Positions 25,179 through 32,960 of a DNA stretch of 33,288 nt are shown piece after piece. The notes under the pieces were generated by a model. The model did not search any database and was not told the origin of the DNA. It was given only the letters and a program-made list of their open reading frames with translations. The number at the start of each line of letters is the position of its first letter. The first letter of the stretch is position 1. The DNA comes from Acidimicrobiia bacterium (lineage in GTDB: Bacteria > Actinomycetota > Acidimicrobiia > Spongiisociales > SHLN01): assembly GCA_013002865.1 (NCBI GenBank), contig JABDLU010000017.1, positions 1 through 33,288 on the forward strand, in the 5' to 3' direction. A program made the translations under genes and the position numbers.

Positions 25179-25887
25179 GGGTCACCCCTTCGAGCGTCGG
25201 GGCGGTGATGGCGGCACCGGCGACATCCGGTGTGCCGGCCAGGCGGGCCTGTTCCAGCTCGTCCTCGAGCCGGGCCAGTTCGAGGCGGCGGCTCAGCATC
25301 ACCGCATAGGCGAAGGTGAATGCAAGCACCGCCAGCCACAACGTCAGTCGCAGGGGACCGTCGATGCTGTTGCGGCTGGACGTCTGGTGGAGGCTGCGCC
25401 ACCAGTTGACCGATTGATACACGATCGGGATTTGGATGAAGGCGACGATGCCCATGATGGCGGCCCGACGAGCCCGCTGCTCGGGGTCGAGCACGGCCCG
25501 GCGCAGCGCCAGGTACCCCAGATAGACGAAGAACAGCAGGGCGGTGGTCACCAGTCGGGGCTCCCAGGTCCAGAACTGGCCCCAGACTGGTCGGGCCCAG
25601 ATCATGCCGGCGAGGATGGCCAGCCCGGTAAACACGACGCCGATCTCAGCTGAGGCGGCGGCCAGGCGATCCCAGGTGCGCCGGCGAGTGCGGAGCCAGG
25701 CCACCGAGCCGACGACGGTGACGCCGAACGCCAGGAAGGCCAGCCAGGCGGCCGGGACATGCACGTACATGATGCGCTGCACATCGCCCTGGGTGACGTC
25801 GGCCTCCACTGTGAGGCCTCGCACCACCGCCGCGATGACCACCACGATGGCGGTGATCTCCAACCAGCGGGCTTTCGGCTGCGTCAT
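25171..25887 (-). CDS. ccmC: CcmC heme transfer protein
   Basis: This 238-residue, six-helix protein puts heme onto CcmE outside the membrane. It has the two heme-binding histidines of the family, His43 in MYVHVPAAW and His167 in NWWRSLHQTS, around the tryptophan-rich loop VWGQFWTWEPRL (101-112). The usual WD of this loop is WE here, a conservative change also seen outside proteobacteria. The C terminus is longer than usual, with a charged helix (198-217). ATG at 25887 overlaps the ccmB stop (ATGA); the longer frame upstream is a shadow. Confidence 0.94.
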   Translation of the reverse strand: MTQPKARWLEITAIVVVIAAVVRGLTVEADVTQGDVQRIMYVHVPAAWLAFLAFGVTVVGSVAWLRTRRRTWDRLAAASAEIGVVFTGLAILAGMIWARPVWGQFWTWEPRLVTTALLFFVYLGYLALRRAVLDPEQRARRAAIMGIVAFIQIPIVYQSVNWWRSLHQTSSRNSIDGPLRLTLWLAVLAFTFAYAVMLSRRLELARLEDELEQARLAGTPDVAGAAITAPTLEGVTRG

Positions 25888-26552
25888 GTGGTGACTTCCT
25901 CCAACGGGCGGGCGGCCAGCACTCCGGAGACCGCCAACGCCAGGTCGACGGCGGCCAGCAGCACCAGCCAGGGGAGGATACTCCGCCCTAGTTGCAAGCT
26001 CTCGACGGCCTGGGTGGCGCCGACCAGCAGCGGCAGGGCGAGCGGGACGATGAGGAGCGGGGTCAGCGACGTGCGGGTGCCGAGGCTGGCGGTCACCCCT
26101 CCCGTCAGCGAGCCGAGCAGCCCGAGCCCGGCCGCGACCAGCGGCAGCACAGCGGCCATCCACCACCAGCCCCCCAGATCGGGGTTGTAGAGCGCAATCA
26201 GGATCGGCAGCAGCGCCACCTCGAAGAGCAAGACCAGCAGCGACGTGGCCACGGTCGAGCCGGTGAAGCGGGCGGCCGGGTCGATCCCGAGCAGCCGTAC
26301 CAGGTCTTGCTGGGGCCCCTCGTCCACGGCGCTCTTGCGCAAGATCACCAGCACGCCAAACAGGAGCACGACGATCCAGAACAGGCCGGGGCCGAGCTCG
26401 GCCAGCAGCGGCGCATCGGTGCCGATGGCAAACGGAATCAGGACGAGGGCGGCGGCCGCAAACGGGACCGTCATCAGCAGCACCTCGGCCGTGCGGATCT
26501 CGATGACCAGGTCTTTGCGGGCGATCTCTCGCACCTGAGCCCAGAACGGCAT
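25884..26552 (-). CDS. ccmB: CcmB, membrane subunit of heme-release ABC transporter
   Basis: This 222-residue integral membrane protein with six hydrophobic segments pairs with CcmA. The N-terminal ARKDLVIEIRTAEVLLMTVPF and the central RKSAVDEGPQQDLVRLLG fit CcmB (usual form RKDLRIELRsre and ER..GLD.LL). The complex uses ATP to free holo-CcmE from CcmC. The start is either ATG at 26552, overlapping the ccmA TGA by one base, or GTG one codon upstream; GGAGG seven bases before the ATG favours the ATG. Confidence 0.92.
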   Translation of the reverse strand: MPFWAQVREIARKDLVIEIRTAEVLLMTVPFAAAALVLIPFAIGTDAPLLAELGPGLFWIVVLLFGVLVILRKSAVDEGPQQDLVRLLGIDPAARFTGSTVATSLLVLLFEVALLPILIALYNPDLGGWWWMAAVLPLVAAGLGLLGSLTGGVTASLGTRTSLTPLLIVPLALPLLVGATQAVESLQLGRSILPWLVLLAAVDLALAVSGVLAARPLEEVTT

Positions 26553-27193
26553 CACGCCTCCTCCACCGAGCCGTCGACCAGGCGCAGCGACCGATCGACC
26601 TCGAGCCGGTCGGGCTCGTGGCTCACCAGCAGGGCGGCGCCATCCGCCGCCACCACCCGGCCGGTGATGGCGTCAACGAGGCCGATCGCGTCGGCGTCGA
26701 GCCCGGCGTGGGCTTCGTCCAGCAGCAACAGCCGCGGCTCCTGGATCAGGGCGCGGGCCAGCTCGGTCCGCCGCAGCATTCCCTTCGAGCTGTCCCGGGC
26801 CCGGCGGTCGGCTGCGGCGGCGAGTCCAACTGCCGCCAGCGCCTCGTCGGCCCGCCTCGGGTCCCGTCCGGTGAGCCGGGCAACGAATCGCAAGTTCTCG
26901 CCCAGGGTCAGCTCCGGATAGAGGCCGGGAAGGTGCCCCACCAGCACGATGTCGGGGCGAACGGCGTAGATCTCATCGGTGCCCAGCTCGGCGCCCAGCA
27001 CCGCGCCCGTGCCGGAGGTGGGGCGCAGCAACGTTGCCAGGACCCGCAGCAGGGTGGTCTTGCCCGAGCCGTTCGGCCCGAGCAGTCCGACCTTCTCGCC
27101 TGCGGCGACCGTGAGCTTGGCCGAGGTGAGGATCACCGAGCCGCCAATCGACAGCCCAACGTCGTCCAGGGTGACCAGCGTTTTCGCGTTCAC
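26552..27193 (-). CDS. ccmA: CcmA, ATPase subunit of heme-release ABC transporter
   Basis: This 213-residue ABC ATPase has Walker A GPNGSGKTT (39-47), Walker B LLLLDE (155-160) and the H-loop His192. The signature motif is degenerate, SSKGM (135-139) in place of LSGGQ, a variation found in several CcmA proteins, which often carry an altered signature. It is the first gene of the ccm operon, followed by ccmB-C-D-E-F-H-I-G without gaps. The GTG start lies six bases after a TACACT -10 box with no ribosome binding site, so the operon message is probably leaderless. Confidence 0.93.
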   Translation of the reverse strand: MNAKTLVTLDDVGLSIGGSVILTSAKLTVAAGEKVGLLGPNGSGKTTLLRVLATLLRPTSGTGAVLGAELGTDEIYAVRPDIVLVGHLPGLYPELTLGENLRFVARLTGRDPRRADEALAAVGLAAAADRRARDSSKGMLRRTELARALIQEPRLLLLDEAHAGLDADAIGLVDAITGRVVAADGAALLVSHEPDRLEVDRSLRLVDGSVEEA

Positions 27194-27199
27194 GGGAGG

Positions 27200-27205
27200 A
27201 GTGTA
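27200..27205 (-). promoter_or_regulatory. -10 box of leaderless ccm operon
   Basis: TACACT on the minus strand is followed by six bases and the GTG of ccmA. It lies in the only gap (28 bases) in the minus-strand run from the TlpA lipoprotein to ccmG that exceeds 6 bases, so it is the likely operon promoter. Confidence 0.55.
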
Positions 27206-27221
27206 CGGATCGCCGGGGTGC

Positions 27222-27569
27222 TCAGCCGGGGGCCGACCCGCGCTCGATGGGGAGCCCGGCGGTGTGCCAGGCGATGATGCCGCCGGTCAGGTTGAACACC
27301 CGTTCGAATCCGGCCTGGGTCATCAGGGCATGGGTTGCCTGGGCCGAGCGGCTTCCCGACCGGCACTGCAGGATGATGTCCTGGTCGCGAGGCAGGTCGG
27401 CGAACCACTCCTGAATAGTCGACATGGGCTTGAACTCGGCGCCGGGGATCCGGAGCATGTCCCATTCTTTCTGCTCCCGGATGTCGATCAGCAACGCGCC
27501 GTCACCCACCATCTTGGCGGCCTCATCCGGGGTAACGGCGGGCACATCGGGCAGGGGCGGTTGCAGCAT
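27222..27569 (-). CDS. Single-domain rhodanese-like protein
   Basis: This 115-residue rhodanese domain has LLIDIREQKEWDMLRIPGA (start of the fold) and the active-site loop LQCRSGSRS with the sulfur-carrying Cys69. It ends with NLTGGIIAWHTAGLP, the typical C-terminal helix. Such proteins hold a persulfide and pass sulfur to thiols or cyanide. No signal peptide is seen, so it is cytoplasmic. It starts six bases after the Lgt-like stop; TACAGT eight bases before the ATG may be an internal promoter. Its position between a TlpA lipoprotein/Lgt-like pair and the ccm operon suggests a sulfur or thiol role linked to those genes. Confidence 0.92.
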   Translation of the reverse strand: MLQPPLPDVPAVTPDEAAKMVGDGALLIDIREQKEWDMLRIPGAEFKPMSTIQEWFADLPRDQDIILQCRSGSRSAQATHALMTQAGFERVFNLTGGIIAWHTAGLPIERGSAPG

Positions 27570-27575
27570 GGCGAG

Positions 27576-28286
27576 TCACTGTAGTGGCCCGTCCGGCCGC
27601 CGTTGGCCGGCTCGGCTCCGCTGCCACGACCAGGCCGCAGTGGCACCGCCCAGGACGGCCGCGGCGGCGTACCAGGCGGTCGGGCCGTCCAGCAGGCTTG
27701 GCCGGAGGGGCTCGGTGGCGAGCCGCACCACGCCCGCCACTGCCAGGCCCAGCCCGGCGACGACACCGGGCGGGGGATAGCGCAGCCGGAGCCGGAATAG
27801 CCCGGTTGCGGCCAGGAGGAACGCCAGGGCGGCGTACAGCTCGACGGGATGGCGGGTGATATCGCTGCCGCTCTGCGCCCACGCCCAGGGGAGATCCGAT
27901 GGGGTGCCCAGGCAGGCGTCCCGGAACAGGCACCCGCCGTGCCAGCCGGCGATACCGGCCAGGGCGGCCGGCGCCAGGCCGTCGAGCTGCTCGGCCAGGT
28001 CGGCCCGGAGCACCCAGGCGAGCGCGGCGAGAGCAGCCAGTGTGGCGCCCACGGTGTCCACGCCGGCCCTGACCAGCAGGATGTCTCCCGGGTTGGTCAG
28101 GGGGTTGACTCCACCCCGCACCATCGCCACGATCCGTCCCACCGCCAGGCCGACGACGGCAGCCGTGATGGCGGCGTCCCACAGATCGCGAACGCACAGG
28201 CTGGTATCGCGCCGCCCCATCAGCCACAACGCCCCGTACAACCCGGCCACTCCGGTCAGCGCCGCCCACAGCAGCGTGAATTCCAT
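27576..28286 (-). CDS. Lgt-like membrane protein (divergent prolipoprotein diacylglyceryl transferase family)
   Basis: This 236-residue protein with about seven hydrophobic segments is recognisable as Lgt family from LGTPSDLPWAWA, RHPVELYAALAF (145-156) and VVRLATEPLR (186-195), the last matching the arginine motif of E. coli Lgt (Arg239). However, the GRIGNFINGELWG motif holding essential Arg143 is GWHGGCLFRDACLG here (Trp115 at the Arg position), and the loop with E. coli His103 reads VRAGVDTVG without histidine. It may thus be a paralogue with another acceptor or donor, or inactive. The start overlaps the TlpA lipoprotein stop by one base. The normal Lgt must then be encoded elsewhere, since the window has clear lipoproteins. 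Confidence 0.78.
   Translation of the reverse strand: MEFTLLWAALTGVAGLYGALWLMGRRDTSLCVRDLWDAAITAAVVGLAVGRIVAMVRGGVNPLTNPGDILLVRAGVDTVGATLAALAALAWVLRADLAEQLDGLAPAALAGIAGWHGGCLFRDACLGTPSDLPWAWAQSGSDITRHPVELYAALAFLLAATGLFRLRLRYPPPGVVAGLGLAVAGVVRLATEPLRPSLLDGPTAWYAAAAVLGGATAAWSWQRSRAGQRRPDGPLQ
27578..27583 (-). promoter_or_regulatory. Possible internal -10 box of rhodanese gene
   Basis: TACAGT on the minus strand overlaps the Lgt-like stop codon and precedes the rhodanese ATG by eight bases. No ribosome binding site is present, so either a leaderless internal start or coupled translation would be needed. Confidence 0.35.
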
Positions 28287-28759
28287 CAGCGGCCGATCTC
28301 GTCGAGGTTGAGGGCGAGGGTGCGCTCATCGATCACGCCGAAATGAAGCTCGAACAGGCTGCCATCGGCGCGATAGAACAGCGTGAGCGGGACCCCGCCC
28401 GCCCCGAGGGACCCCTGGGCGGCGCCCGATTGGTCGAAGTAGTGCTCGAATCCGGCCAGATCGAACTCATTGAGGAAGGCCCTGGCGTCGGACTGGTTGT
28501 CCCGCACATCGAGCCCGACGAAGCGCACCTCGTCGCCGAACTGCTCGTGGGCGGTGCGCAGCAGCGGTGCCTCCGAGCGGCACGGGATGCACCACGACGC
28601 CCACACGTTCAGCACCAGGGGCCGGTCGGTGTCGGCAATGAGGGTCTGGAGCTCGTCGGGGGTGATCTCCGGGAGCAGTCCCACGTCGCCCACGTCGTCG
28701 GATCCACCGCAGGCGGCGGCAGCAACGGCAAGACACACTGCAATGACGACACGGCGCAT
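28286..28759 (-). CDS. TlpA-like thioredoxin lipoprotein
   Basis: This 157-residue protein has a signal peptide with a lipobox-like AAAC (Cys17) followed by Gly-Gly-Ser-Asp-Asp, then a thioredoxin fold with active site WCIPC (Cys57, Cys60) in NVWASWCIPCRSEAP and the cis-proline region AGGVPLTLFY. It is likely anchored outside the membrane by lipid rather than by a helix, unlike the other two TlpA-type proteins. It is the first gene of a unit with the Lgt-like and rhodanese genes. It may reduce cytochrome c precursors or other exported thiols. No clean -10 box or ribosome binding site is visible. Confidence 0.9.
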   Translation of the reverse strand: MRRVVIAVCLAVAAAACGGSDDVGDVGLLPEITPDELQTLIADTDRPLVLNVWASWCIPCRSEAPLLRTAHEQFGDEVRFVGLDVRDNQSDARAFLNEFDLAGFEHYFDQSGAAQGSLGAGGVPLTLFYRADGSLFELHFGVIDERTLALNLDEIGR

Positions 28760-28786
28760 GTGACAAGTACACCACGCAGGAGCCGC

Positions 28787-28829
28787 TAACGGCTAACGAC
28801 TAGCGACTAGCCGACTACCGACTAGCTTC
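28787..28829. repeat. Heptad-periodic intergenic block B
   Basis: Six near-tandem units TAACGGC, TAACGAC, TAGCGAC, TAGCCGAC (one base longer), TACCGAC and TAGCTTC fill the gap between divergent TlpA-lipoprotein and RNase H genes. The consensus TA(A/G)CGAC is the same as in blocks A and C. The last unit contains TAGCTT, the -10 box of the RNase H gene. Confidence 0.8.
28823..28828 (+). promoter_or_regulatory. -10 box of leaderless RNase H gene, inside a repeat unit
   Basis: TAGCTT is followed by six bases and the ATG at 28835. It is in register with the TAGCGAC repeat units, so the promoter element is part of the repeat array. Confidence 0.55.
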
Positions 28830-28834
28830 GCTTC

Positions 28835-29323
28835 ATGCCCGACGACCTCCTGACCCTCGATGAAGTCCTCGCCCGGTACGCCGACGGCCCCCAGACGGGG
28901 GTCTTCACCGACGGCGGATGCGTGCCCAATCCCGGTCCGGGCGGCTGGGGGGCCGTGTACGTCGTCGAGAGTGAGATCATCGAGCAGGCGCACGGGCACG
29001 ATCCGGACACCACCAACAACCGCATGGAGCTGACCGCCCTGATCGAAGCCTGCTCGCTGGTTCCGGACGGCGAGGCCACCACGATCTTCAGCGACTCCAA
29101 CCTGGCGGTGCAGTCGATGAACGAGTGGGCAAAAGGCTGGGAGCGGCGGGGCTGGAAGCGCAAGACCGGCCCGATCAAGAATCTCGACCTGGTCAAGGAG
29201 CTCTTCTATCTGCTGCAGAGCCGCCCCGAGCTGACATTGCGCTGGATCCGGGCGCATGATGGCTCGTTGTGGAACGAGTATGCCGATTCGCTCGCCAACG
29301 CCTGGCGGCGCCAGGAGCTGTAG
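28835..29323 (+). CDS. rnhA: Ribonuclease HI
   Basis: This 162-residue enzyme cuts the RNA strand of RNA-DNA hybrids (R-loops, primers). The catalytic carboxylates are Asp26 in FTDGGCVPNPGPGGWG, Glu65 in NNRMELTALIEA, Asp87 in FSDSN and Asp151 in NEYADSLA; His141 in IRAHDG is the usual flexible histidine. AKGWERRGWKRKTGPIKN is the basic handle region of the E. coli type. An N-terminal extension of about 20 residues precedes the first strand. No fused C-terminal domain is present. The gene has its own promoter and ends 74 bases before the next gene. Confidence 0.96.
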   Translation: MPDDLLTLDEVLARYADGPQTGVFTDGGCVPNPGPGGWGAVYVVESEIIEQAHGHDPDTTNNRMELTALIEACSLVPDGEATTIFSDSNLAVQSMNEWAKGWERRGWKRKTGPIKNLDLVKELFYLLQSRPELTLRWIRAHDGSLWNEYADSLANAWRRQEL

Positions 29324-29339
29324 CTCGGGAAGCAAACGC

Positions 29340-29358
29340 GGATCAGACCGGTTGATCC
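29340..29358. repeat. Inverted repeat upstream of RPH-like gene
   Basis: GGATCA (29340-29345) and TGATCC (29353-29358) flank a seven-base centre, 16 bases after the RNase H stop and 23 bases before the next gene's -10 box. It could be an operator for the downstream gene or a weak terminator. Confidence 0.35.
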
Positions 29359-29381
29359 CGGTACGAACGACGTATTGCACG

Positions 29382-29387
29382 TAATCT
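29382..29387 (+). promoter_or_regulatory. -10 box of RPH-like operon
   Basis: TAATCT lies 10 bases before the ATG at 29398, giving a leader of only about 3-4 bases. No ribosome binding site is seen. Confidence 0.45.
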
Positions 29388-29397
29388 GAGAGCGGCC

Positions 29398-31998
29398 ATG
29401 GAGTACCACTACGCCCAATTTCTCGATGGGCACGGGAGTGTGGCCACCGACGTAGGGGGAAAGGCCTCGTCGCTCGACCGCCTGGTCGCCGACGGGTTCC
29501 CGGTTCCCCGGGCGGCGGTGATCACCGCCCGCGCCTACCGCTCGTTCGTGCGTGACGCTGCGCTGGAGCCCTTTCTCAAGGAGCTGCGGGAGGGCCCGCT
29601 GCCCCCCGCCGATCAGATCGTCGCCGACCGGGAGCGGGTGGAAGCCGAATTCCTGGCCGCTCCCATGGCCGCCGACCTCGAAGAGGAGATCCTCGGGCTG
29701 GTCGGTGAGTTTCTGGCGATCGGCCCGATCGCCGCCCGATCGTCGGCCACCGCCGAGGACATGGTCAATGCATCGTTCGCCGGGCAGTACGAGACCTTCC
29801 TCGGGCTAACGGCGCCCGATGAAGCGCTCGACGCGGTACGGCGCTGCTGGGCATCGCTGTGGTCGCCGCAGGTACGCAGCTACCGCCGCCGGGAAGGCAT
29901 CGGCGAGGACGACCTGGCGATGGCCGTCATCATCCAGTCGATGGCCGACGCCAGCTGGGCGGGCGTGCTGTTCACCCGCGACCCACAGGGGTCGGCACTC
30001 GATATCAAGGTCGAGGCGGTTCCCGGCCTCGGCGACGACCTCGTCTCGGGCCGGGTCACGCCGCACGGATTCCTCATCGACCGCGCCACGCTGGTGATTC
30101 GCTCCCGCGGCGACCGGTCCCGGCTCGGGTTCCTGGAGGACCTCGCCCGGGTGGCGCTGCGTATCGAGAACCGGGCCGGCGCACCTCAGGACATCGAATG
30201 GGCCATGACGCGCAAAGGGATCCAGATATTGCAGGCCCGGCCGATCACCGTCGCCCGGCCACTCGCCATCCACGACGACGGCTTCGACACCCGCGTCGGC
30301 GGCAGCGACGAATACACCCCGCGCGGGATCTCGGAGATGCTGCCCGGCGTCGTGCCGCCGCTGTTGTGGTCTATCAACGCGCCGATGCTGGAGGACGCGT
30401 TCCGGTCGCTGTTCGATGCCATCGGTGTCTCGGGTGTGGCCGAGCATCGCCGCATCATCGGCCGCTTTCGGGGCCGCGCCACGCTCAACCTGAGCGTGCT
30501 CAGAGAAGCGGCCGTTTCCCTGCCGGGCGGTTCGGCGGCAGAGGTGGAGCGCCAGTACCTGGGACGCGCCCTTGACCCGGACGGCGACGAGTCGGAGGCG
30601 TCATCGGGCAATCTCTTCAAACGAGCCGCTGCCGCCTTCCGTAACTGGCGGGCCAATCGTGTGTTGGCCGACGAGGTCCGCCTGGTCACGCACGCGGTGC
30701 ACGGCATTGCCGAGCTCGATATAAATCTTGCCAAGCTCCCGGCCCGCCGGCTCCTCCGCTACCGGGCCCGCATCCGGGATCTCGCCTGGCGCATCTACGC
30801 CACCGAAGTGGCCGCCTCGAGCGCGGCGGCCGCCGCCTACCGGGCCCTCGAGGTGCAGATCGGCCGCTGGCTGGGCGATGCCGAAGGCGTGCTGTGGGCG
30901 CAGCGATTGACGGCCGGCACCCTGGCGGAGTCGTCGGTGGGAGCGGGTCGGGTCAACCGGCTGAAGGACATCTACCAGCGCCACGTCGCCGACACTCCGG
31001 CGTTACAGGCGGCGCTGACCAGCGGCCGGCCAGACCGACGGGAACGCATTGCGGCGCTCGGTGCCCGGGGAGAAGCCTTTCTCGAGGAGGTCGACCTCTG
31101 CGTCCGGGCCTTCGGGGCGCAGGCCGTCTACGGAGGGCGGACCTGGAACGAGGACCTGCTCGGAGTGTGGAATCAGCTGAGCGCCTTCGCCCGCCCCGGC
31201 GATCGCGAGCCCGGTGTCGACAGCGAACAAAGCTTGGCCGAATTGATCGAGCTCCTCAAGCAATCACGGCGCTGGCAGTTCAAGCGGATCATCACCGGCC
31301 AGCTCATCGATATGCGCCTCCGGATGCTGCGCCGCATGGTGGACGAAGCCACGCTCTACCTCCGGTGCCGGGAGGAGGCCAAATCGGCTCTGCTGGTCCT
31401 GGGGGGCACGGAACGGGCTGTGATCTTCGAGATGGCCAATCGCCTGACGGCGTCGGGTCACCTGGCGTACTCGGGCGATGTCGAGCTGTTTTCCGACGGC
31501 GAGCTCGAACAGATGCTGCTCGGGGCAGAACCGGTGTTCAGCCAGGAGCTGGAGCGCCGCAGGCGAGCCCTCAACCGGGCCAAGGATGCCGGTCCGCTGC
31601 CGGAGGTGTTCCAGGGCGATCCCGACCAGCGGACCGCTGAGGTGGTCCAGTCCGGCCCGGTCATGCAGGGATGGGCGGCCAGCCCGGGCGTCGTCCGGGC
31701 GAAGGCCCGGGTGCTCACCTCCCTCGAAGAAGGCACGACGCTCGAGCCGGGGGAGATCATCGTCGCTCACAGCACCGACCCATCGTGGACGCCGCTGTTT
31801 CTGGTGGCCGGCGGCATCGTCCTGGAGGAGGGCGGGCCGCTGTCTCACGCCGCCATCGTGGCGCGCGAGTTCGGTCTCCCCGCCGTCCTGAACGTCAAAG
31901 ACGCCACGCGTTCGATCACGACGGGCGAGGAGCTGCTGATCGACGGAAGCAGTGGGGCCATCCGGCGGATTCCGGCCCGGGAGTCGGCCGATGCCTGA
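29398..31998 (+). CDS. Rifampin phosphotransferase-like dikinase
   Basis: This 866-residue protein has an N-terminal PEP-synthase-type ATP-binding domain (about 1-290) with VGGKASSLDRL, ARSSATAEDMVNASFAGQYE, GVLFTRDP and the closing motif ILQARPIT. A long middle region (about 300-750) is not recognised. A C-terminal swivelling domain (about 757-862) carries the phospho-accepting histidine in GGPLSHAAIVAREFGLPAV. The order ATP-grasp, middle domain, histidine domain, the absence of a PEP/pyruvate barrel, and the length all match rifampin phosphotransferases (about 865 residues), which inactivate rifamycins. The middle, substrate-binding region is too divergent to call by eye, and such dikinases also have unknown substrates. 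The stop overlaps the next gene by eight bases. Confidence 0.82.
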   Translation: MEYHYAQFLDGHGSVATDVGGKASSLDRLVADGFPVPRAAVITARAYRSFVRDAALEPFLKELREGPLPPADQIVADRERVEAEFLAAPMAADLEEEILGLVGEFLAIGPIAARSSATAEDMVNASFAGQYETFLGLTAPDEALDAVRRCWASLWSPQVRSYRRREGIGEDDLAMAVIIQSMADASWAGVLFTRDPQGSALDIKVEAVPGLGDDLVSGRVTPHGFLIDRATLVIRSRGDRSRLGFLEDLARVALRIENRAGAPQDIEWAMTRKGIQILQARPITVARPLAIHDDGFDTRVGGSDEYTPRGISEMLPGVVPPLLWSINAPMLEDAFRSLFDAIGVSGVAEHRRIIGRFRGRATLNLSVLREAAVSLPGGSAAEVERQYLGRALDPDGDESEASSGNLFKRAAAAFRNWRANRVLADEVRLVTHAVHGIAELDINLAKLPARRLLRYRARIRDLAWRIYATEVAASSAAAAAYRALEVQIGRWLGDAEGVLWAQRLTAGTLAESSVGAGRVNRLKDIYQRHVADTPALQAALTSGRPDRRERIAALGARGEAFLEEVDLCVRAFGAQAVYGGRTWNEDLLGVWNQLSAFARPGDREPGVDSEQSLAELIELLKQSRRWQFKRIITGQLIDMRLRMLRRMVDEATLYLRCREEAKSALLVLGGTERAVIFEMANRLTASGHLAYSGDVELFSDGELEQMLLGAEPVFSQELERRRRALNRAKDAGPLPEVFQGDPDQRTAEVVQSGPVMQGWAASPGVVRAKARVLTSLEEGTTLEPGEIIVAHSTDPSWTPLFLVAGGIVLEEGGPLSHAAIVAREFGLPAVLNVKDATRSITTGEELLIDGSSGAIRRIPARESADA

Positions 31999-32569
31999 GG
32001 CTCGCCGCACCGATCCGGTACGCGACGACGAGCTCGGCGTGTTCGTCCCCGCCCTGATGGGTGTCGGGGTGATCGTCTCCGGGGTGCTCGTGCTGGCCGA
32101 CTGGGTGACCCATCTCCTGCCGAATGGGCGGGTCCGGCGCAGACAGCGGCTGGCCACCGGCGCCAAGGGTCTGGTGGTCAGCGTCGCCGGAGCCGCCGGA
32201 GTCGACGTGGTTGGGCCGGACTACGAGATCCGGGAATGGCGGCCCCGGCTGGTCTACCTCGGAGCGACGGTCGTGTTTGCGGCGGTCGGGGGAGGGGCGT
32301 TGGCGGCCGGCCTGATCGCCTACAACGACGAGGCCGGGCTGCTCTACCGCAACCCGTGGATGGTCGGTCTTGGCGTGGGGGCGGCAGCCGTGTTCGGTCT
32401 GCTGGCTCTGCAGCTGCTCTTCTTTGGCATAGTCCACCGGCGTTCGTTCCGGGCAGCCCATGTGCTGGTCGAGACCACCTGGTTCGGCCGGCTCAAGCCG
32501 CCGCCCGACGCGCCTGGCGAGTTTGCCCGATCACTACGAGTTGTGAAACCAAAGGGGAAGAAACGATGA
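31991..32569 (+). CDS. Unrecognised three-helix membrane protein
   Basis: This 192-residue protein is not recognised. It has three likely membrane segments (about 18-42, 84-110 and 121-149), a basic loop after the first (GRVRRRQR), and a basic C-terminal tail ending KPKGKKR. ATG at 31991 lies inside the last codons of the dikinase (eight-base overlap), so its translation is coupled to that enzyme. Its own stop overlaps the next start by four bases. The tight coupling suggests that the two membrane proteins and the dikinase work together, but no function can be assigned. Confidence 0.7.
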   Translation: MPEARRTDPVRDDELGVFVPALMGVGVIVSGVLVLADWVTHLLPNGRVRRRQRLATGAKGLVVSVAGAAGVDVVGPDYEIREWRPRLVYLGATVVFAAVGGGALAAGLIAYNDEAGLLYRNPWMVGLGVGAAAVFGLLALQLLFFGIVHRRSFRAAHVLVETTWFGRLKPPPDAPGEFARSLRVVKPKGKKR

Positions 32570-32958
32570 AACGCCAACTGTCGGTCGTGGCCCTCGTCGG
32601 GCTGCTCGGTCTGGTCGCCTTCCTGGTCTACACCGGGGTGTACATCTTCGTGTATCTCTTCCGGGCGTTTCGGACCGTCGACCCGGTCGACGGGCGGGTC
32701 GTCGAGATCTGGCACGGCGATCCGTTCAGCCGGGCCATATTGATCAGCATCCTCTTCCTGATCGGGCTGGTCGTGCTGCTCTGGGTGGGGATCACCCGCG
32801 GAAACATCGTCAGCCGCGGCCAGCAGGTGCGCTTCCGGTCGGACCTCTGGGCCTGGCTGGTCGAACAGGGCGAGCTCACCAACGAAGCTCCCGAGCGGGT
32901 CGCCGAACGAGCCGTCTCCGCCTACCGCGCCCGCCTCGAAGGCGTCAGCAGCGGGTAG
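32566..32958 (+). CDS. Unrecognised two-helix membrane protein
   Basis: This 130-residue protein is not recognised. Two membrane segments (about 6-33 and 57-78) flank a short loop with TVDPVDGRVVEIWHGDPFSRA, and a soluble C-terminal helix pair (about 90-126) is acidic and alanine-rich. ATG at 32566 overlaps the preceding stop (ATGA), with AGGGG eight bases upstream. A longer frame upstream is a shadow of the previous gene. It is the last gene of the dikinase operon; the heptad-repeat block begins three bases after its stop. Confidence 0.7.
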   Translation: MKRQLSVVALVGLLGLVAFLVYTGVYIFVYLFRAFRTVDPVDGRVVEIWHGDPFSRAILISILFLIGLVVLLWVGITRGNIVSRGQQVRFRSDLWAWLVEQGELTNEAPERVAERAVSAYRARLEGVSSG

Positions 32959-32960
32959 GA

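Noticed and set aside
27523-28329. 268-residue minus-strand frame overlapping the Lgt-like gene
   Set aside because: Arginine/proline-rich composition typical of a shadow frame; the alternative frame has Lgt motifs and overlapping starts.
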